A stretch of 64,000 bases of DNA from Stenotrophomonas oahuensis (GCF_031834595.1 NZ_CP115541.1:3590501-3654500), one strand, 5' to 3'. Shown: positions 1 to 9,816, numbered from the stretch's first letter. The notes: generated from the letters alone by a model not told the origin. Program-made: numbers and translations.

Positions 1-691
1 CCATGCCGTACTTGCCCGGGCCTTGGTTCTCCGGAATGAACGGGGTCCAGTTGGCCGGGTCCACATACTTCCAGCCCACCACGATCACCAGAATGATCAG
101 GCCGGTCTTCAAGACCACCATCGCCATGTTCATCGCCGAGGATTTGCTGATGCCCACGTAGCACAGCCAGGTCAGCAGCAGCACCAGGATGGCGGCTGGA
201 ATGTTGGCAATCGCGCCGGTCGGACGCAGTTGCCCGTCCAGCGGCGCGCTGACCAGTGCGGCCGGTAGATGGATGTCGAAATGGCTCAGCAGGCTCAGGA
301 AGTAGCCGGTCCAGCTGACCGCCACCGCAGAGGCCGAGACCCCGTACTCCAGCACCAGCATCCAGCCGATGAACCAGGCCGAGAGCTCGCCGAAGGTGGC
401 ATAGGTGTAGGTGTAGGCACTGCCCGACACCGGGACCATCGAGGCGAACTCGGCGTAGGCCAGCGCGCAGAAGGCGCAGCAGATCGCCGCCAGCACGAAC
501 GACAGCATGATCGCCGGGCCGGCATGGTTGGCCGCGGCCTGACCGGTGATCACGAAGATGCCGCCGCCGATCACCGCGCCGATGCCCAGCGCAGTCAGGC
601 CCCAGGGGCCCAGATGGCGCTTCAGGCTCAGCCCGTTGGCGTCTTCATGGGCGGCATGCGGGTGCTTGGTGGCCCACAGTTGTTTGAGCAT
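1..691 (-). CDS. APC-superfamily amino-acid permease, N-terminal part (gene runs off the window)
   Basis: Inner-membrane transporter, probably for amino acids by proton symport. About 230 residues are visible, from ATG at 691 (complement) to the window edge. The start region reads MLKQLWATKHPHAAHED. It is followed by the first APC transmembrane segment with GIGAVIGGGIFVITG, the substrate-binding helix-1 signature of the LAT/CAT-type APC family, and then AYAEFASMVPVSGSAYTYTY. It is a close paralogue of the next gene and shares its gene order and strand. A strong terminator separates the two, so each is probably its own transcription unit. The substrate cannot be read from the sequence. Confidence 0.9.
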   Translation of the reverse strand, partial: MLKQLWATKHPHAAHEDANGLSLKRHLGPWGLTALGIGAVIGGGIFVITGQAAANHAGPAIMLSFVLAAICCAFCALAYAEFASMVPVSGSAYTYTYATFGELSAWFIGWMLVLEYGVSASAVAVSWTGYFLSLLSHFDIHLPAALVSAPLDGQLRPTGAIANIPAAILVLLLTWLCYVGISKSSAMNMAMVVLKTGLIILVIVVGWKYVDPANWTPFIPENQGPGKYGM

Positions 692-718
692 GTGTTTGGG
701 TCTTTTCGGGTGAAAACG

Positions 719-745
719 AACGGGCCGGCAGTGGGCCGGCCCGTT
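719..745 (-). terminator. Rho-independent terminator between the tandem permease genes
   Basis: The arms AACGGGCCGGC (719-729) and its complement (735-745) form an 11-bp stem with a 5-base loop. On the minus strand the stem is followed by CGTTTTC. It lies 7 bp past the TAA of the 752-2227 permease gene and ends its transcript before the next permease. Confidence 0.8.
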
Positions 746-751
746 GCGGAA

Positions 752-2227
752 TTATGACTGCTTGGCGAGCTTGCTGTTGCGGATGCCGTAGCCGAAATAA
801 ATCAGCAGGCCCAACACCGTCCAGCCCACGAACAGGTGCCAGTGCACCACGAACGCCTGCCAGAACAGGAACAGACAGGTCAGCGCGCCGAGCGGGGCGA
901 TCAGCCATACCGCCGGGACCCGGAACGGGCGCTCGAGCTCCGGACGGGTCCGGCGCAGCACCAGGATGCCGATGCAGACCGTGGCGAACGCCAGCAGCGT
1001 ACCCATCGAGACCAGTTCGCCCAGCACGTTCAGCGGCACCAGCCCGGCCAGTGCGGCGGCGATCACGCCGACCACGATGGTGGCCCAGTACGGCGTACGG
1101 AAGCGGGCGTGGACCTTGCCAAACACCTTCGGCAGCAGGCCGTCGCGGGAGATCGTGTAGGCGATGCGGGTCTGGCCCATCATCATCACCAGCACCACCG
1201 AAGAGAGGCCGGCGATGGCACCGATCTCCACGAAGGTCTTCAGCCAGCTCAGGGTCGGGTAGGGCTCCAGCGCGGTGGCCACCGGCTTGTCGGTGCCCAG
1301 CAGGTGGTACGGCATCATGCCGGTCAGCACCGCGCAGACGATGATGTAGACCACGGTGCATACGGCCAGCGAGCCGAGCAGGCCGATCGGCATGTTGCGC
1401 TGCGGGTTCTTGGTTTCACCGGCGGCGGTGGAGACCGCGTCGAAGCCGATGTAGGCGAAGAACACGATGGTGGCCGCACGGAACACGCCGCTCCAGCCGA
1501 ACTCACCGTCCACGCCGGTGTTATCCGGAATGAAGGGGGTCCAGTTGGCCGGGTCGATATGCGCGGCACCTACGCCGATGAACAGGCAGATCACCGTGAC
1601 CTTGATCGCCACGATGATCGCGTTGACGAACGCCGACTGGGTCACGCCCACGTACAGCAGGCCCGATACCGCCGCCACGATCAGCACCGCCGGCAGGTTG
1701 AAAAGCTTGCCGGAGGAGACAAACTCCTGCCCGGTCCAGGCAATGGGCGCGGCGCTGAGCGCGTCCGGGAACGGCATGTGCAGGGTGGTGGTGATGAAGC
1801 TGATCAGGTACGCCGACCAGCCCACCGCGACCGAGGCCGAGGCGAACAAATACTCCAGTACCAGGCACCAGCCGATGAACCAGGCCATGCCTTCGCCGAG
1901 CGTGGCATACGAGTAGGAGTAGGCGCTGCCGGAGACCGGCATCATCGCCGCGAACTCGGCGTAGCACAGGCCGGCCAGAGCACAGGCGAAGCCGGCGATC
2001 ACGAACGACAGCATGACGGCGGGGCCGGCATGGTTGGCTGCAGCCTGACCGGTCAGCACGAAGATACCCGCGCCAATCACCGCGCCGATGCCCAGCAGGA
2101 TGAGGTGTCTCGCGGTGAGGGTCCGTTTCAGTGTGGCTTCGCCATCCAGGCTGCCTTCGATCGGCTCACCGGCATCGACGTGCCCGGCCGGTGCCACCGG
2201 TTTGACCCTCAACAGAGACTTCAGCAT
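752..2227 (-). CDS. APC-superfamily amino-acid permease
   Basis: Inner-membrane amino-acid transporter of 491 residues. ATG at 2227 is chosen because GGGAAG lies about 8 bases upstream and the protein then starts MLKSLLRVKPVAPAGH, with the first membrane helix at about residue 40 (GIGAVIGAGIFVLTG, the APC helix-1 binding motif). Further landmarks are CYAEFAAMMPVSGSAYSYSY and FFAYIGFDAVSTAAGETKNP, which is typical of the CAT/YfnA branch. Twelve or more hydrophobic segments run to the C-terminus, which ends GYGIRNSKLAKQS. It is a tandem paralogue of the gene at 1-691. The substrate is unknown. Confidence 0.92.
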   Translation of the reverse strand: MLKSLLRVKPVAPAGHVDAGEPIEGSLDGEATLKRTLTARHLILLGIGAVIGAGIFVLTGQAAANHAGPAVMLSFVIAGFACALAGLCYAEFAAMMPVSGSAYSYSYATLGEGMAWFIGWCLVLEYLFASASVAVGWSAYLISFITTTLHMPFPDALSAAPIAWTGQEFVSSGKLFNLPAVLIVAAVSGLLYVGVTQSAFVNAIIVAIKVTVICLFIGVGAAHIDPANWTPFIPDNTGVDGEFGWSGVFRAATIVFFAYIGFDAVSTAAGETKNPQRNMPIGLLGSLAVCTVVYIIVCAVLTGMMPYHLLGTDKPVATALEPYPTLSWLKTFVEIGAIAGLSSVVLVMMMGQTRIAYTISRDGLLPKVFGKVHARFRTPYWATIVVGVIAAALAGLVPLNVLGELVSMGTLLAFATVCIGILVLRRTRPELERPFRVPAVWLIAPLGALTCLFLFWQAFVVHWHLFVGWTVLGLLIYFGYGIRNSKLAKQS

Positions 2228-2428
2228 GCAGTGCTTCCCGTAACGCGAGGCCAGGCCCCGCTGAATGGAATGAGCGGGGCGCGATACATTGCCGCGCCCC
2301 CTTGATTGGGGTGGTGCCGCCCCAGCGGACGGCCCGCTGTACCTTAGCCAAAGCTGAAGCCTGCGCACAAGCGCAAATGCAGCATCGGCGGCGATAATGG
2401 GTCAAATCCGCCTTCGCCCCCCGATTCC

Positions 2429-3010
2429 ATGTCGCTGAACTCTGAATCCCTTGTAGGACAAGACGCCGCTCTGCGTGCGCAATTGGCGGATTACGCCCGC
2501 CGGCACCCCGAACACGCCGCACTGGCTGACGAATTCAGCACACTTCTGGACGATGCCGAGAATCCGTTCCTGCGCAGCCGGCTGGCCGGGCATTTCACCG
2601 GCAGTGCCTGGCTGGTCAGCGCCGACGGTGAGCGCATCCTGCTGACCCATCACCGCAAGCTCGACCGCTGGCTGCAACTGGGTGGGCATGCCGACGGCGA
2701 GCGCGACCTGGCCAAGGTGGCGCTGACGGAGGCGGAGGAGGAATCCGGCCTGGGCGGGTTGGTGCTGGAGGACGGGGTGCTGTTCGACATCGACAAGCAC
2801 TGGATTCCCGAGCGCAAGGACGTGCCGGGGCATTGGCATTACGACGCCCGCTACGTGGTGCGGGCGCTGGGCAGCGAGGCGTTCGTGGTCAGCGAGGAGT
2901 CGCTGGCACTGGCCTGGCGCACGGTGGCCGAGGTGGCGGCGGAGGCGATTGCGACCCCGGATGGGGATCAGTCGTTGCCGCGCATGGCGAAACGGTGGTT
3001 GGCGCGGTAG
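2429..3010 (+). CDS. NUDIX hydrolase
   Basis: Cytoplasmic 193-residue NUDIX protein that would hydrolyse a nucleoside diphosphate linked to another group. The NUDIX box lies at about residues 84-107 (from GGHADGERD to TEAEEESGL). The metal-binding EExSG core is present. The usual Arg of the REUxEE part is Thr, and the first box Glu is displaced by one residue, so the box is slightly degenerate. It is a single gene, convergent with serA. Its TAG stop codon (3008-3010) is the TAG of a GTAG palindromic repeat that directly follows. The physiological substrate cannot be predicted. Confidence 0.85.
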   Translation: MSLNSESLVGQDAALRAQLADYARRHPEHAALADEFSTLLDDAENPFLRSRLAGHFTGSAWLVSADGERILLTHHRKLDRWLQLGGHADGERDLAKVALTEAEEESGLGGLVLEDGVLFDIDKHWIPERKDVPGHWHYDARYVVRALGSEAFVVSEESLALAWRTVAEVAAEAIATPDGDQSLPRMAKRWLAR

Positions 3011-3031
3011 GTCACGACCGTTGGTCGTGAC
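3007..3031 (+). repeat. GTAG-REP (SMAG-like) palindrome
   Basis: GTAG (3007-3010) is followed by the perfect 9-bp inverted repeat GTCACGACC/GGTCGTGAC around a GTT loop. The TAG is the stop codon of the NUDIX gene. The hairpin fills the whole gap to the convergent serA stop (3034) and may act on both 3' ends. Confidence 0.8.
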
Positions 3032-3033
3032 GA

Positions 3034-4275
<1,242 letters not shown>

Positions 4276-4384
4276 GGGCAAAGTGCAGCACGGTGGAGAG
4301 GGTGGACCACTATGCCAGAACGGCACCGCGATGGTGCGGCGCGGCAACGGTTTCAGATGCATCCATTGCGCCGTCCGTCGAGGT

Positions 4385-4409
4385 CGCACGACCAACGGTC
4401 GTGCGCTAC
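4385..4409 (-). repeat. GTAG-REP (SMAG-like) palindrome
   Basis: The 9-bp inverted repeat CGCACGACC/GGTCGTGCG with loop AAC is followed by CTAC, i.e. GTAG on the minus strand. It lies in the divergent serA/dehydrogenase intergenic region, about 32 bp upstream of the dehydrogenase start, so it falls in that gene's likely leader or promoter. Confidence 0.75.
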
Positions 4410-4440
4410 CCTTCGGGGTTTCCCCGGCCCCGTGAGTTCC

Positions 4441-5829
4441 ATGACCGACCCGCGCCTTGAATCGCTGTTGCAGGACTGCCCCGGGCTGCGGCTCAAGACC
4501 GATGCGGCCGATCTGGAACATTACGGGCGCGACTGGACCCGCCGCTGGACGCCGGCCCCGCTGGCCATTGCCTTGCCGGCCAGCGTGGAGGAGGTGCAGG
4601 CAGTGCTGCGCTGGTGCAGTGCCCAGGGCGTGGCGGTGGTGCCCTCGGGCGGTCGTACCGGGCTGTCTGGCGGGGCCGTTGCCGCGAATGGCGAGCTGGT
4701 GCTCAGCCTGGAGCGGATGAACAAGCCGCTGACGTTCAATGCCGTGGACCGCACCCTGACCGTGCAGGCCGGCATGGCACTGGAAGCCGTACACAACGCG
4801 GCGCTGGAACACGGCCTGATCTACCCGGTGGATTTCGCCGCACGCGGTTCCTGCTCGATTGGCGGCAACATCGCCACCAATGCCGGCGGCATCCGGGTGA
4901 TCCGCTACGGCAACACGCGCGAATGGATCGCCGGCCTGAAAGTGGTCACCGTCAACGGCGAACTGCTGGAGCTGAACAAGGGGCTGATCAAGAACTCCAG
5001 TGGCTACGACTTCCGCCAGCTGCTGATTGCCTCGGAAGGCACCCTGGGGGTGATCGTCGAGGCCACCCTGAAGCTCACCGACCCGCCGCCGGCCAGCAAC
5101 GTGATGCTGCTGGCGCTGCCCTCGTTCGAGGTGCTGATGGAGGTGTTCGCGGCCTTCCGCGAGCGCCTGCAGCTGCAGGCCTTCGAATTCTTCACCGACC
5201 GGGCGCTGGAGCACGTGCTTGCGCATGGCGCACAAGCCCCGTTTGCCGAGGTGCATCCGTTCTATGTGGTCACCGAGTTCGCCGCCGGCGATGAGGTCCA
5301 GGAGGCGGCTGCCATGGCCGCGTTCGAGGCCTGCATGGAGCAGGGCTGGGTGAGTGATGGCGTGGTCAGCCAGAGCGATGCGCAGGCCGCCCAGCTGTGG
5401 CGTCTGCGCGAAGGCATCACCGAGGCGGTGGCGCGCTACAAGCCGTACAAGAATGACGTTTCCGTCCGCATTTCGTCGATGCCGGCGTTCCTGGCCCGCA
5501 CCCAGGCCCTGATCGGCGAGGCCTATCCGCACTTCGACGTGGTCTGGTTCGGCCATATCGGCGACGGCAACCTGCACATCAACGTGCTCAAGCCCGACGG
5601 CACCGGCGATGCCGAGTTCCTGCAGCAGTGCGAGCACGTGACCAAGCTGCTGGCGCAGGTGCTGAAAGACTTCGATGGCAGCATTTCCGCCGAACATGGG
5701 ATCGGATTGGTCAAGAAAGGCTATCTGGACAGCACCCGCGGCCCGGCCGAAATTGCCTTGATGAAGGCGGTCAAACGCACGTTTGATCCCCAAGGTTTGC
5801 TGAATCCCGGCAAGGTTTTTGACCTGTAG
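4441..5829 (+). CDS. FAD-linked dehydrogenase, probable D-2-hydroxyglutarate dehydrogenase
   Basis: A 462-residue FAD-binding oxidoreductase of the GlcD/D-lactate dehydrogenase family. ATG at 4441 starts MTDPRLESLLQDCPGLRLK. The PCMH FAD domain contains VPSGGRTGLSGGAVA (about residues 63-77) and RGSCSIGGNIATNAGG. The C-terminal half carries the metal/substrate motifs WFGHIGDGNLHIN and SAEHGIGLVKKGYL. The divergent arrangement with serA argues for D-2-hydroxyglutarate as substrate: the enzyme would return the by-product of SerA to 2-oxoglutarate and pass electrons to an ETF or quinone. Glycolate or D-lactate are alternatives that sequence alone does not exclude. Confidence 0.85.
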   Translation: MTDPRLESLLQDCPGLRLKTDAADLEHYGRDWTRRWTPAPLAIALPASVEEVQAVLRWCSAQGVAVVPSGGRTGLSGGAVAANGELVLSLERMNKPLTFNAVDRTLTVQAGMALEAVHNAALEHGLIYPVDFAARGSCSIGGNIATNAGGIRVIRYGNTREWIAGLKVVTVNGELLELNKGLIKNSSGYDFRQLLIASEGTLGVIVEATLKLTDPPPASNVMLLALPSFEVLMEVFAAFRERLQLQAFEFFTDRALEHVLAHGAQAPFAEVHPFYVVTEFAAGDEVQEAAAMAAFEACMEQGWVSDGVVSQSDAQAAQLWRLREGITEAVARYKPYKNDVSVRISSMPAFLARTQALIGEAYPHFDVVWFGHIGDGNLHINVLKPDGTGDAEFLQQCEHVTKLLAQVLKDFDGSISAEHGIGLVKKGYLDSTRGPAEIALMKAVKRTFDPQGLLNPGKVFDL

Positions 5830-5890
5830 GGCGCGACAGCTCTTCACGCACCCGATACGCTCTGTGCTTTCCCGCCTGAATGACACCCTG

Positions 5891-6193
5891 ATGATGCGTC
5901 CGATTCTTGTTGTTGCCGTGCTCGCCCTGTCGCTGCCGCTGTCGGCCCTGGCTTCCAGCTTCGCCGGTTCTTCGGCCGGTTCCGCATCCGGTGCCTCGTC
6001 GGCCGGTTCGTCCAGTTCCGATGATGACAAGGTGGTGCTGGACGCGCGCGAAGACGCGGCTGCCTTCGTGGCCAGCGACGGCGCGATCCGCGGTGCCCGC
6101 CTGGAAGCCGCGCTGCTGCACCTGCGCGAGCGTGATGCCGCACAGCGCGAGGCCAGCGACATGGCCCTGGCGCGGACCCTGCTGGCGCGCTGA
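5891..6193 (+). CDS. DUF2388-family small secreted protein
   Basis: A 100-residue protein. ATG ATG at 5891/5894 begins a clear signal peptide (MMRPILVVAVLALSLPLSALA). After cleavage comes a Ser/Gly/Ala-rich stretch of about 25 residues and then a conserved block, VVLDAREDAAAFVASDG and IRGARLEAALLHLR, typical of DUF2388 proteins of pseudomonads. The function is unknown. Its TGA overlaps the ATG of the next gene by one base (TGATG), so the two are probably translated together and act in the same periplasmic process. Confidence 0.75.
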   Translation: MMRPILVVAVLALSLPLSALASSFAGSSAGSASGASSAGSSSSDDDKVVLDAREDAAAFVASDGAIRGARLEAALLHLRERDAAQREASDMALARTLLAR

Positions 6194-7998
6194 TGCGTTT
6201 ACGCCGCTGGGCCCTGCGCCAGTGCGCGGCGGTCCTGGCGGCGTTGCTGGCCGTTCCCGCCGCCCACGCCGCGCTGCAACTGGAGTTGCAGCCGGCGGGT
6301 CTGACCGCCGCCGAGCAGGCCGCGGCCGCACAGGTCCTGGCGGCTGCGCCGGATCTGTTGCCGGTCGGCTGGCAGGCTCGTTTCCACGCACCGGTGCCGG
6401 TGCGCTGGTCTGATCGACTTCCTGACGGCGTGCATGGCCGCGCCCGGGGCGGGACGATCATGCTCAGGCGCGCCCTGTTGAATGACGTACAACCCGGGCA
6501 GCCGCTGCCGCTTCCGCTGCAGGCGGCGCTGATCCATGAACTGACCCACGTGCTGGACCGCGCTGCCGACGGCGGCTGGTCCGGCAGCGCGCGCTGGCGC
6601 GACCTCGCCGGCTGGCAGCAGCGACCGTGGCGCATGGGACGTGGTGCCAATGCGTTCAGCGCGCGCAGCCCGGATGCCTATGAGCGGCACAGCCCGGCCG
6701 AGTTCCTGGCGGTCAACGCCGAGCACTATCTGCTGGATCCGGACTATGCCTGCCGCCGCCCGGCGCTGGCCGCGTGGTTTGCCGAGCACATCGGGCAACG
6801 CGACACCCCCGCGACCGGGTGCGACGCACGCGTGCCGCTGGTGCAGGCCGGCGAGGTCAGCGGCCAGGCCTCGCTGCTGGAACTGGACCCGTCGCGCGTC
6901 TATGCAGTGGAGTACCTGCTGGCCGAAGGCAATGACGCGCTGATGAGCCGCTGGGGCCACAGCATGCTGCGGCTGGTGATCTGCGCCCCCGGACGGCCGC
7001 GCGGACCGGCCTGTCGCATGGATCTGGCCCACCATCGGGTGCTGTCGTTCCGCGCGTTCGTCGGTGATGTGCAGATCTCCAGCTGGGCCGGTTTGACCGG
7101 CGCGTATCCCTCGCGGCTGTTCGTGCTGCCGCTGAACCAGGTGATCAACGAGTACACCCAGGTCGAACTGCGCGGGCTGTCGTCGATTCCGCTGCAGTTG
7201 AGTGACGCCGAGATCGCCTCGCTGCTGGAACGGGTCGCACAGGTGCATTGGAGCTACGACGGCCGCTACCGCTTCATCAGCAACAACTGCGCAGTGGAGA
7301 CCGGCAAACTGCTGCAGGAAGGCGTGCCGCGGCTGGGCGTGGAAGGCCTGAACCGGATCACCCCGCGCGGCCTGCTGTCGCGGCTGCAGCGGCAGGGCGT
7401 TGCCGATACGTCCGTGCTGGATGACCGCCGCGAGGCGACTCGTCAGGGCTATTACTTCGCGTCCGCGCAGGCGCACTACCAGCAGTTGTTTGAGGTCGTG
7501 CAGGCCGAGCTGGCGGTGCCGGCATCCGATGTCACTGACTGGCTGCAACTGCCTGCCGCACAACGCGCAGTCTGGGTGGAGCAGGGCGGCTTGCGTGCCA
7601 CTTCGGCGATGCTGCTGCTTGAACAGGCCGCGCGCAATCGCGAAGAGCTGCGTGCGCGCTCGGGGTTGAAGCGCGCGCTCAGCGATCCGCACGGTGGGGT
7701 GGATGCCGCGCATGCGGCGTTGATGGCGTTGCTGGATGACGCCGGGCAGCTGGTGAGTCCGGCCGGGTTGTTGCCGCCGGGTGGGTATGGCGTCCCGGTG
7801 GGCGACGAGCGCGCGGCTGCGGAAGTTGCGACGGCGCGGCTGAGCGCGCGGGGTGTGAGTGGGTGGGAGGCGTTGCAGGTGGAGCTGCGCGAGCGGTTGC
7901 CAAGCGCCCAGCAGCAGGAACTGCAGATGATCGAACGCAGCCTTGAGCGGTTGGGAAACAGGATGCGGCAGTTGGCGAGCGATGAAGTGGCGTCGTGA
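6193..7998 (+). CDS. DUF4105 (Lnb N-terminal-like) periplasmic protein with an HExxH motif
   Basis: A 601-residue exported protein with signal peptide MRLRRWALRQCAAVLAALL...AHA. The N-terminal third contains ALIHELTHVLDRA (HExxH at about residues 115-119), the zinc-ligand signature of metallopeptidases, and a later ERHSPAEFLAVNAEHYL that could supply the third ligand. The middle part is a DUF4105-type domain with RWGHSMLRL (about residue 257) and FISNNCAVETGKLL (about residue 360); its His and Cys recall permuted NlpC/P60-like active sites. It overlaps the DUF2388 gene by one base. A peptidase or cell-wall role is inferred from the motifs only; the substrate is unknown. Confidence 0.75.
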   Translation: MRLRRWALRQCAAVLAALLAVPAAHAALQLELQPAGLTAAEQAAAAQVLAAAPDLLPVGWQARFHAPVPVRWSDRLPDGVHGRARGGTIMLRRALLNDVQPGQPLPLPLQAALIHELTHVLDRAADGGWSGSARWRDLAGWQQRPWRMGRGANAFSARSPDAYERHSPAEFLAVNAEHYLLDPDYACRRPALAAWFAEHIGQRDTPATGCDARVPLVQAGEVSGQASLLELDPSRVYAVEYLLAEGNDALMSRWGHSMLRLVICAPGRPRGPACRMDLAHHRVLSFRAFVGDVQISSWAGLTGAYPSRLFVLPLNQVINEYTQVELRGLSSIPLQLSDAEIASLLERVAQVHWSYDGRYRFISNNCAVETGKLLQEGVPRLGVEGLNRITPRGLLSRLQRQGVADTSVLDDRREATRQGYYFASAQAHYQQLFEVVQAELAVPASDVTDWLQLPAAQRAVWVEQGGLRATSAMLLLEQAARNREELRARSGLKRALSDPHGGVDAAHAALMALLDDAGQLVSPAGLLPPGGYGVPVGDERAAAEVATARLSARGVSGWEALQVELRERLPSAQQQELQMIERSLERLGNRMRQLASDEVAS

Positions 7999-8014
7999 TG
8001 ATCCGGCACCGCGA

Positions 8015-8060
8015 GGACACGCATGGCGTGTCCCTACGTAGTGACGCGCCATGCGCGTCA
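8015..8060. repeat. GTAG-REP dimer (two palindromes, head to head)
   Basis: GGACACGC/GCGTGTCC (8015-8033) with CTAC at 8034-8037 is immediately followed by GTAG (8038-8041) and TGACGCGC/GCGCGTCA (8042-8060). The paired, inverted arrangement is typical of REP/BIME-type elements. It follows the DUF4105 gene by 16 bp. Confidence 0.8.
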
Positions 8061-8150
8061 GCGTAACCCGGGTCATTCCAGCTTCACCTGCCTATACATC
8101 GGTCCGACTACGATGAACGGCTGACGTAACCGATCGGCAAGGAGTCGAAC

Positions 8151-8873
8151 ATGCGCATTTCCCCCTGGATTCTCAGCGCCGCGATCACCGCAAGCCTGGC
8201 CGCCTGCCAGCCCGCCGCGCAGGACGCCAACACCGGCACCGCCGAAGTCGCGCCGCCCGCCGGCACTGCCACCAGCGATGAACGCACTTACGCGTTCCAG
8301 TGCGGCGACCTCGCCGTGCAGGCCACCTATCGCGGCCAGGATTCGGCCACCGTCGTGGTCGGTGGGCGCACCTTCGTGATGTCCTCTGAAACTGCGGCCT
8401 CGGGCGCGAAGTACGGTGATGGCCAGGGCAATGTGTTCTGGACCAAGGGCACCACTGAAGGCACCTTGACCCTCGCCGGCGAGCCCGACCGTAGCTGCAC
8501 GGGTTCCGGTACGGAAGGCGAAGCGGCACCGGCGGCGACCACGCCGGCAGCTTCCACGGCCACGTTCCGCGCCACTGGCAATGAACCCGGCTGGCTTGCG
8601 CAGGTCAGCGACGGTGAAGTACCGCGCCTGCATGTCGAGACCGACTATGGCGAGAAGAAGTATGAGATCGCAGCACCGACGCAGGGCCAGGATGGCTGGT
8701 CAGGCAGGGCCGATGATGGCACTGAGATCAAGCTGACGTTCCAGCGCACGGTGTGCGAGGACAACATGAGCGGAAAGGCGTTTGGCGCGACGGTGATGCT
8801 GACTGTGGGTGCCAGGCAGTTCCACGGCTGTGGTGATTTTTCCGGTGCCCCAAAGGTGGCGGTGAAGCCGTAG
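8151..8873 (+). CDS. Lipoprotein with MliC (lysozyme-inhibitor-like) domain
   Basis: A 240-residue lipoprotein: AAGGAG precedes ATG 8151 and the lipobox is SLAAC with Cys19. Residues about 45-118 (YAFQCGDLAVQATYRG ... GNVFWTKGTTEGTLTLAG ... SC) match the MliC fold that blocks c-type lysozyme, with one Cys at each end for the disulfide. Residues about 137-240 (FRATGNEPGWLAQVSDG ... FHGCGDF) form a second domain, like proteins that follow MliC or HslJ-type domains elsewhere. The Asp at the end of the MSGKAFG segment region is not diagnostic. Role inferred: outer-membrane protection against host or predator lysozyme. It is a single gene, convergent with efpL. Confidence 0.78.
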   Translation: MRISPWILSAAITASLAACQPAAQDANTGTAEVAPPAGTATSDERTYAFQCGDLAVQATYRGQDSATVVVGGRTFVMSSETAASGAKYGDGQGNVFWTKGTTEGTLTLAGEPDRSCTGSGTEGEAAPAATTPAASTATFRATGNEPGWLAQVSDGEVPRLHVETDYGEKKYEIAAPTQGQDGWSGRADDGTEIKLTFQRTVCEDNMSGKAFGATVMLTVGARQFHGCGDFSGAPKVAVKP

Positions 8874-8940
8874 ATCGGGCGCATTGCCGCGCTTTGGATT
8901 CGCGCTTTGGACTTTTGTAACCGCTGCAGATGATCCATCG

Positions 8941-9055
8941 GGGGAGGCCTGCGGGTAGCCTCCGGAGGGACACTCCACGGCATGGATGCCGTGGAGTAGC
9001 CTACATGGACGTACTTGCGGCGTGTCCCGGAGCGGGGCTGCCCGTAGGCCTCCCC
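8941..9055. repeat. 115-bp nested inverted-repeat structure
   Basis: Outer arms GGGGAGGCCTGCGGG (8941-8955) and CCCGTAGGCCTCCCC (9041-9055) pair at 14 of 15 positions. Inside, CTCCG-GGACAC (about 8960-8973) can pair with GTGTCCCGGAG (about 9022-9032) with a 3-base bulge. The core is a perfect 11-bp hairpin CTCCACGGCAT/ATGCCGTGGAG (8973-8996). It lies in the 342-bp convergent gap between the lipoprotein gene and efpL, which holds no credible gene. Its function is unknown. Confidence 0.6.
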
Positions 9056-9103
9056 GCACGGAACAGTGGAAACGCCGTGGCCGTTGGCGATAGCGCCGAA
9101 AGC

Positions 9104-9199
9104 AGCCGGGCAAGCCCGGCTCAACGGGACGGCGAACGATCGGCGTTTGCGGTGTCCGGGACGGCGAACGATGGGCGTTGCGGATGGCGGACCATCCGC
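9104..9199. repeat. Degenerate REP palindrome plus 27-bp direct repeat and hairpin
   Basis: AGCCGGGC/GCCCGGCT (9104-9121) is a REP stem whose CTAC end has become CAAC. It is followed by two copies of a 27- to 28-base sequence beginning CGGGACGGCGAACGAT (9125-9152 and 9157-9183), differing by one substitution and one base of length. Last comes a hairpin GCGGATGG/CCATCCGC (9180-9199), 17 bp beyond the efpL stop, without a U-tract. Confidence 0.6.
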
Positions 9200-9215
9200 G
9201 TTGCAGGCGATCAGA

Positions 9216-9782
9216 TCAATCCGCGCGGCCGGCGAATTCGCCGGTGGTGGTGTTGACCAGCACGCGCTCGCCGTTGGCGATGTACTCCGGCACCATGATT
9301 TCAATGCCGGTGTTGAGCTTGGCCGGCTTCGGACGCTTGGTCGCGGTGCCGCCCTTCAGTTCCGGCGGGGTTTCAATCACTTCCAGCACCACGCTGGTCG
9401 GCAACTGCACCGCCACCGGCTGGTCGTCGATCACCTGCACGTAGATGCCGGTCAGGCCGTCGGTGATGTAGCCCGCGTCGTCACCGATCACGTCCGCGTC
9501 CAGCGTGTACGGGGTGTAGTCCTCGTCGTCCAGGAACACGAACGCGTCGCCATCCTTGTACGAGTAGGTGCTCTGACGGCGCAGCAGTTCCACTTCCGGC
9601 AGGTTGTCGTCGGCGTCGAAGCTGGCATCCAGCTTGTTGCCGCCCGGCACGCTGTACATGATGAAGCGGAAGCGGACGTTGCCGCCGCGGCCCTGCGGCG
9701 AGCTGCGCTCGATGTCGCGGATCTGGTAGACGCCGTTGTTGTACTCGACGACGTTGCCTTTCTTGATGTCGTTGGCTTTCAT
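9216..9782 (-). CDS. efpL: Elongation factor P-like protein EfpL (YeiP)
   Basis: A 188-residue three-domain EF-P paralogue that binds stalled ribosomes and helps peptide-bond formation at difficult sequences. ATG at 9782 starts [20 protein letters not shown]. The loop that reaches the peptidyl-transferase centre reads [13 protein letters not shown], with Arg32 where canonical EF-P carries a modified Lys or Arg. The longer SPQGR loop is the mark of EfpL/YeiP. The C-terminus ends [13 protein letters not shown], a standard EF-P domain III ending. It lies 34 bp downstream of an SDR gene on the same strand. A canonical efp gene must be elsewhere. Confidence 0.92.
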   Translation of the reverse strand: MKANDIKKGNVVEYNNGVYQIRDIERSSPQGRGGNVRFRFIMYSVPGGNKLDASFDADDNLPEVELLRRQSTYSYKDGDAFVFLDDEDYTPYTLDADVIGDDAGYITDGLTGIYVQVIDDQPVAVQLPTSVVLEVIETPPELKGGTATKRPKPAKLNTGIEIMVPEYIANGERVLVNTTTGEFAGRAD

Positions 9783-9816
9783 GGGAATGAAGGTCGGTGG
9801 TGTGGGAGGTAAGGGA

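Noticed and set aside
836..2305. Long open frame on the plus strand opposite the permease gene
   Set aside because: It is the complement of a well-supported permease. Its translation is rich in His, Gln, Arg and Gly with no recognisable domain, a common artefact in GC-rich DNA.
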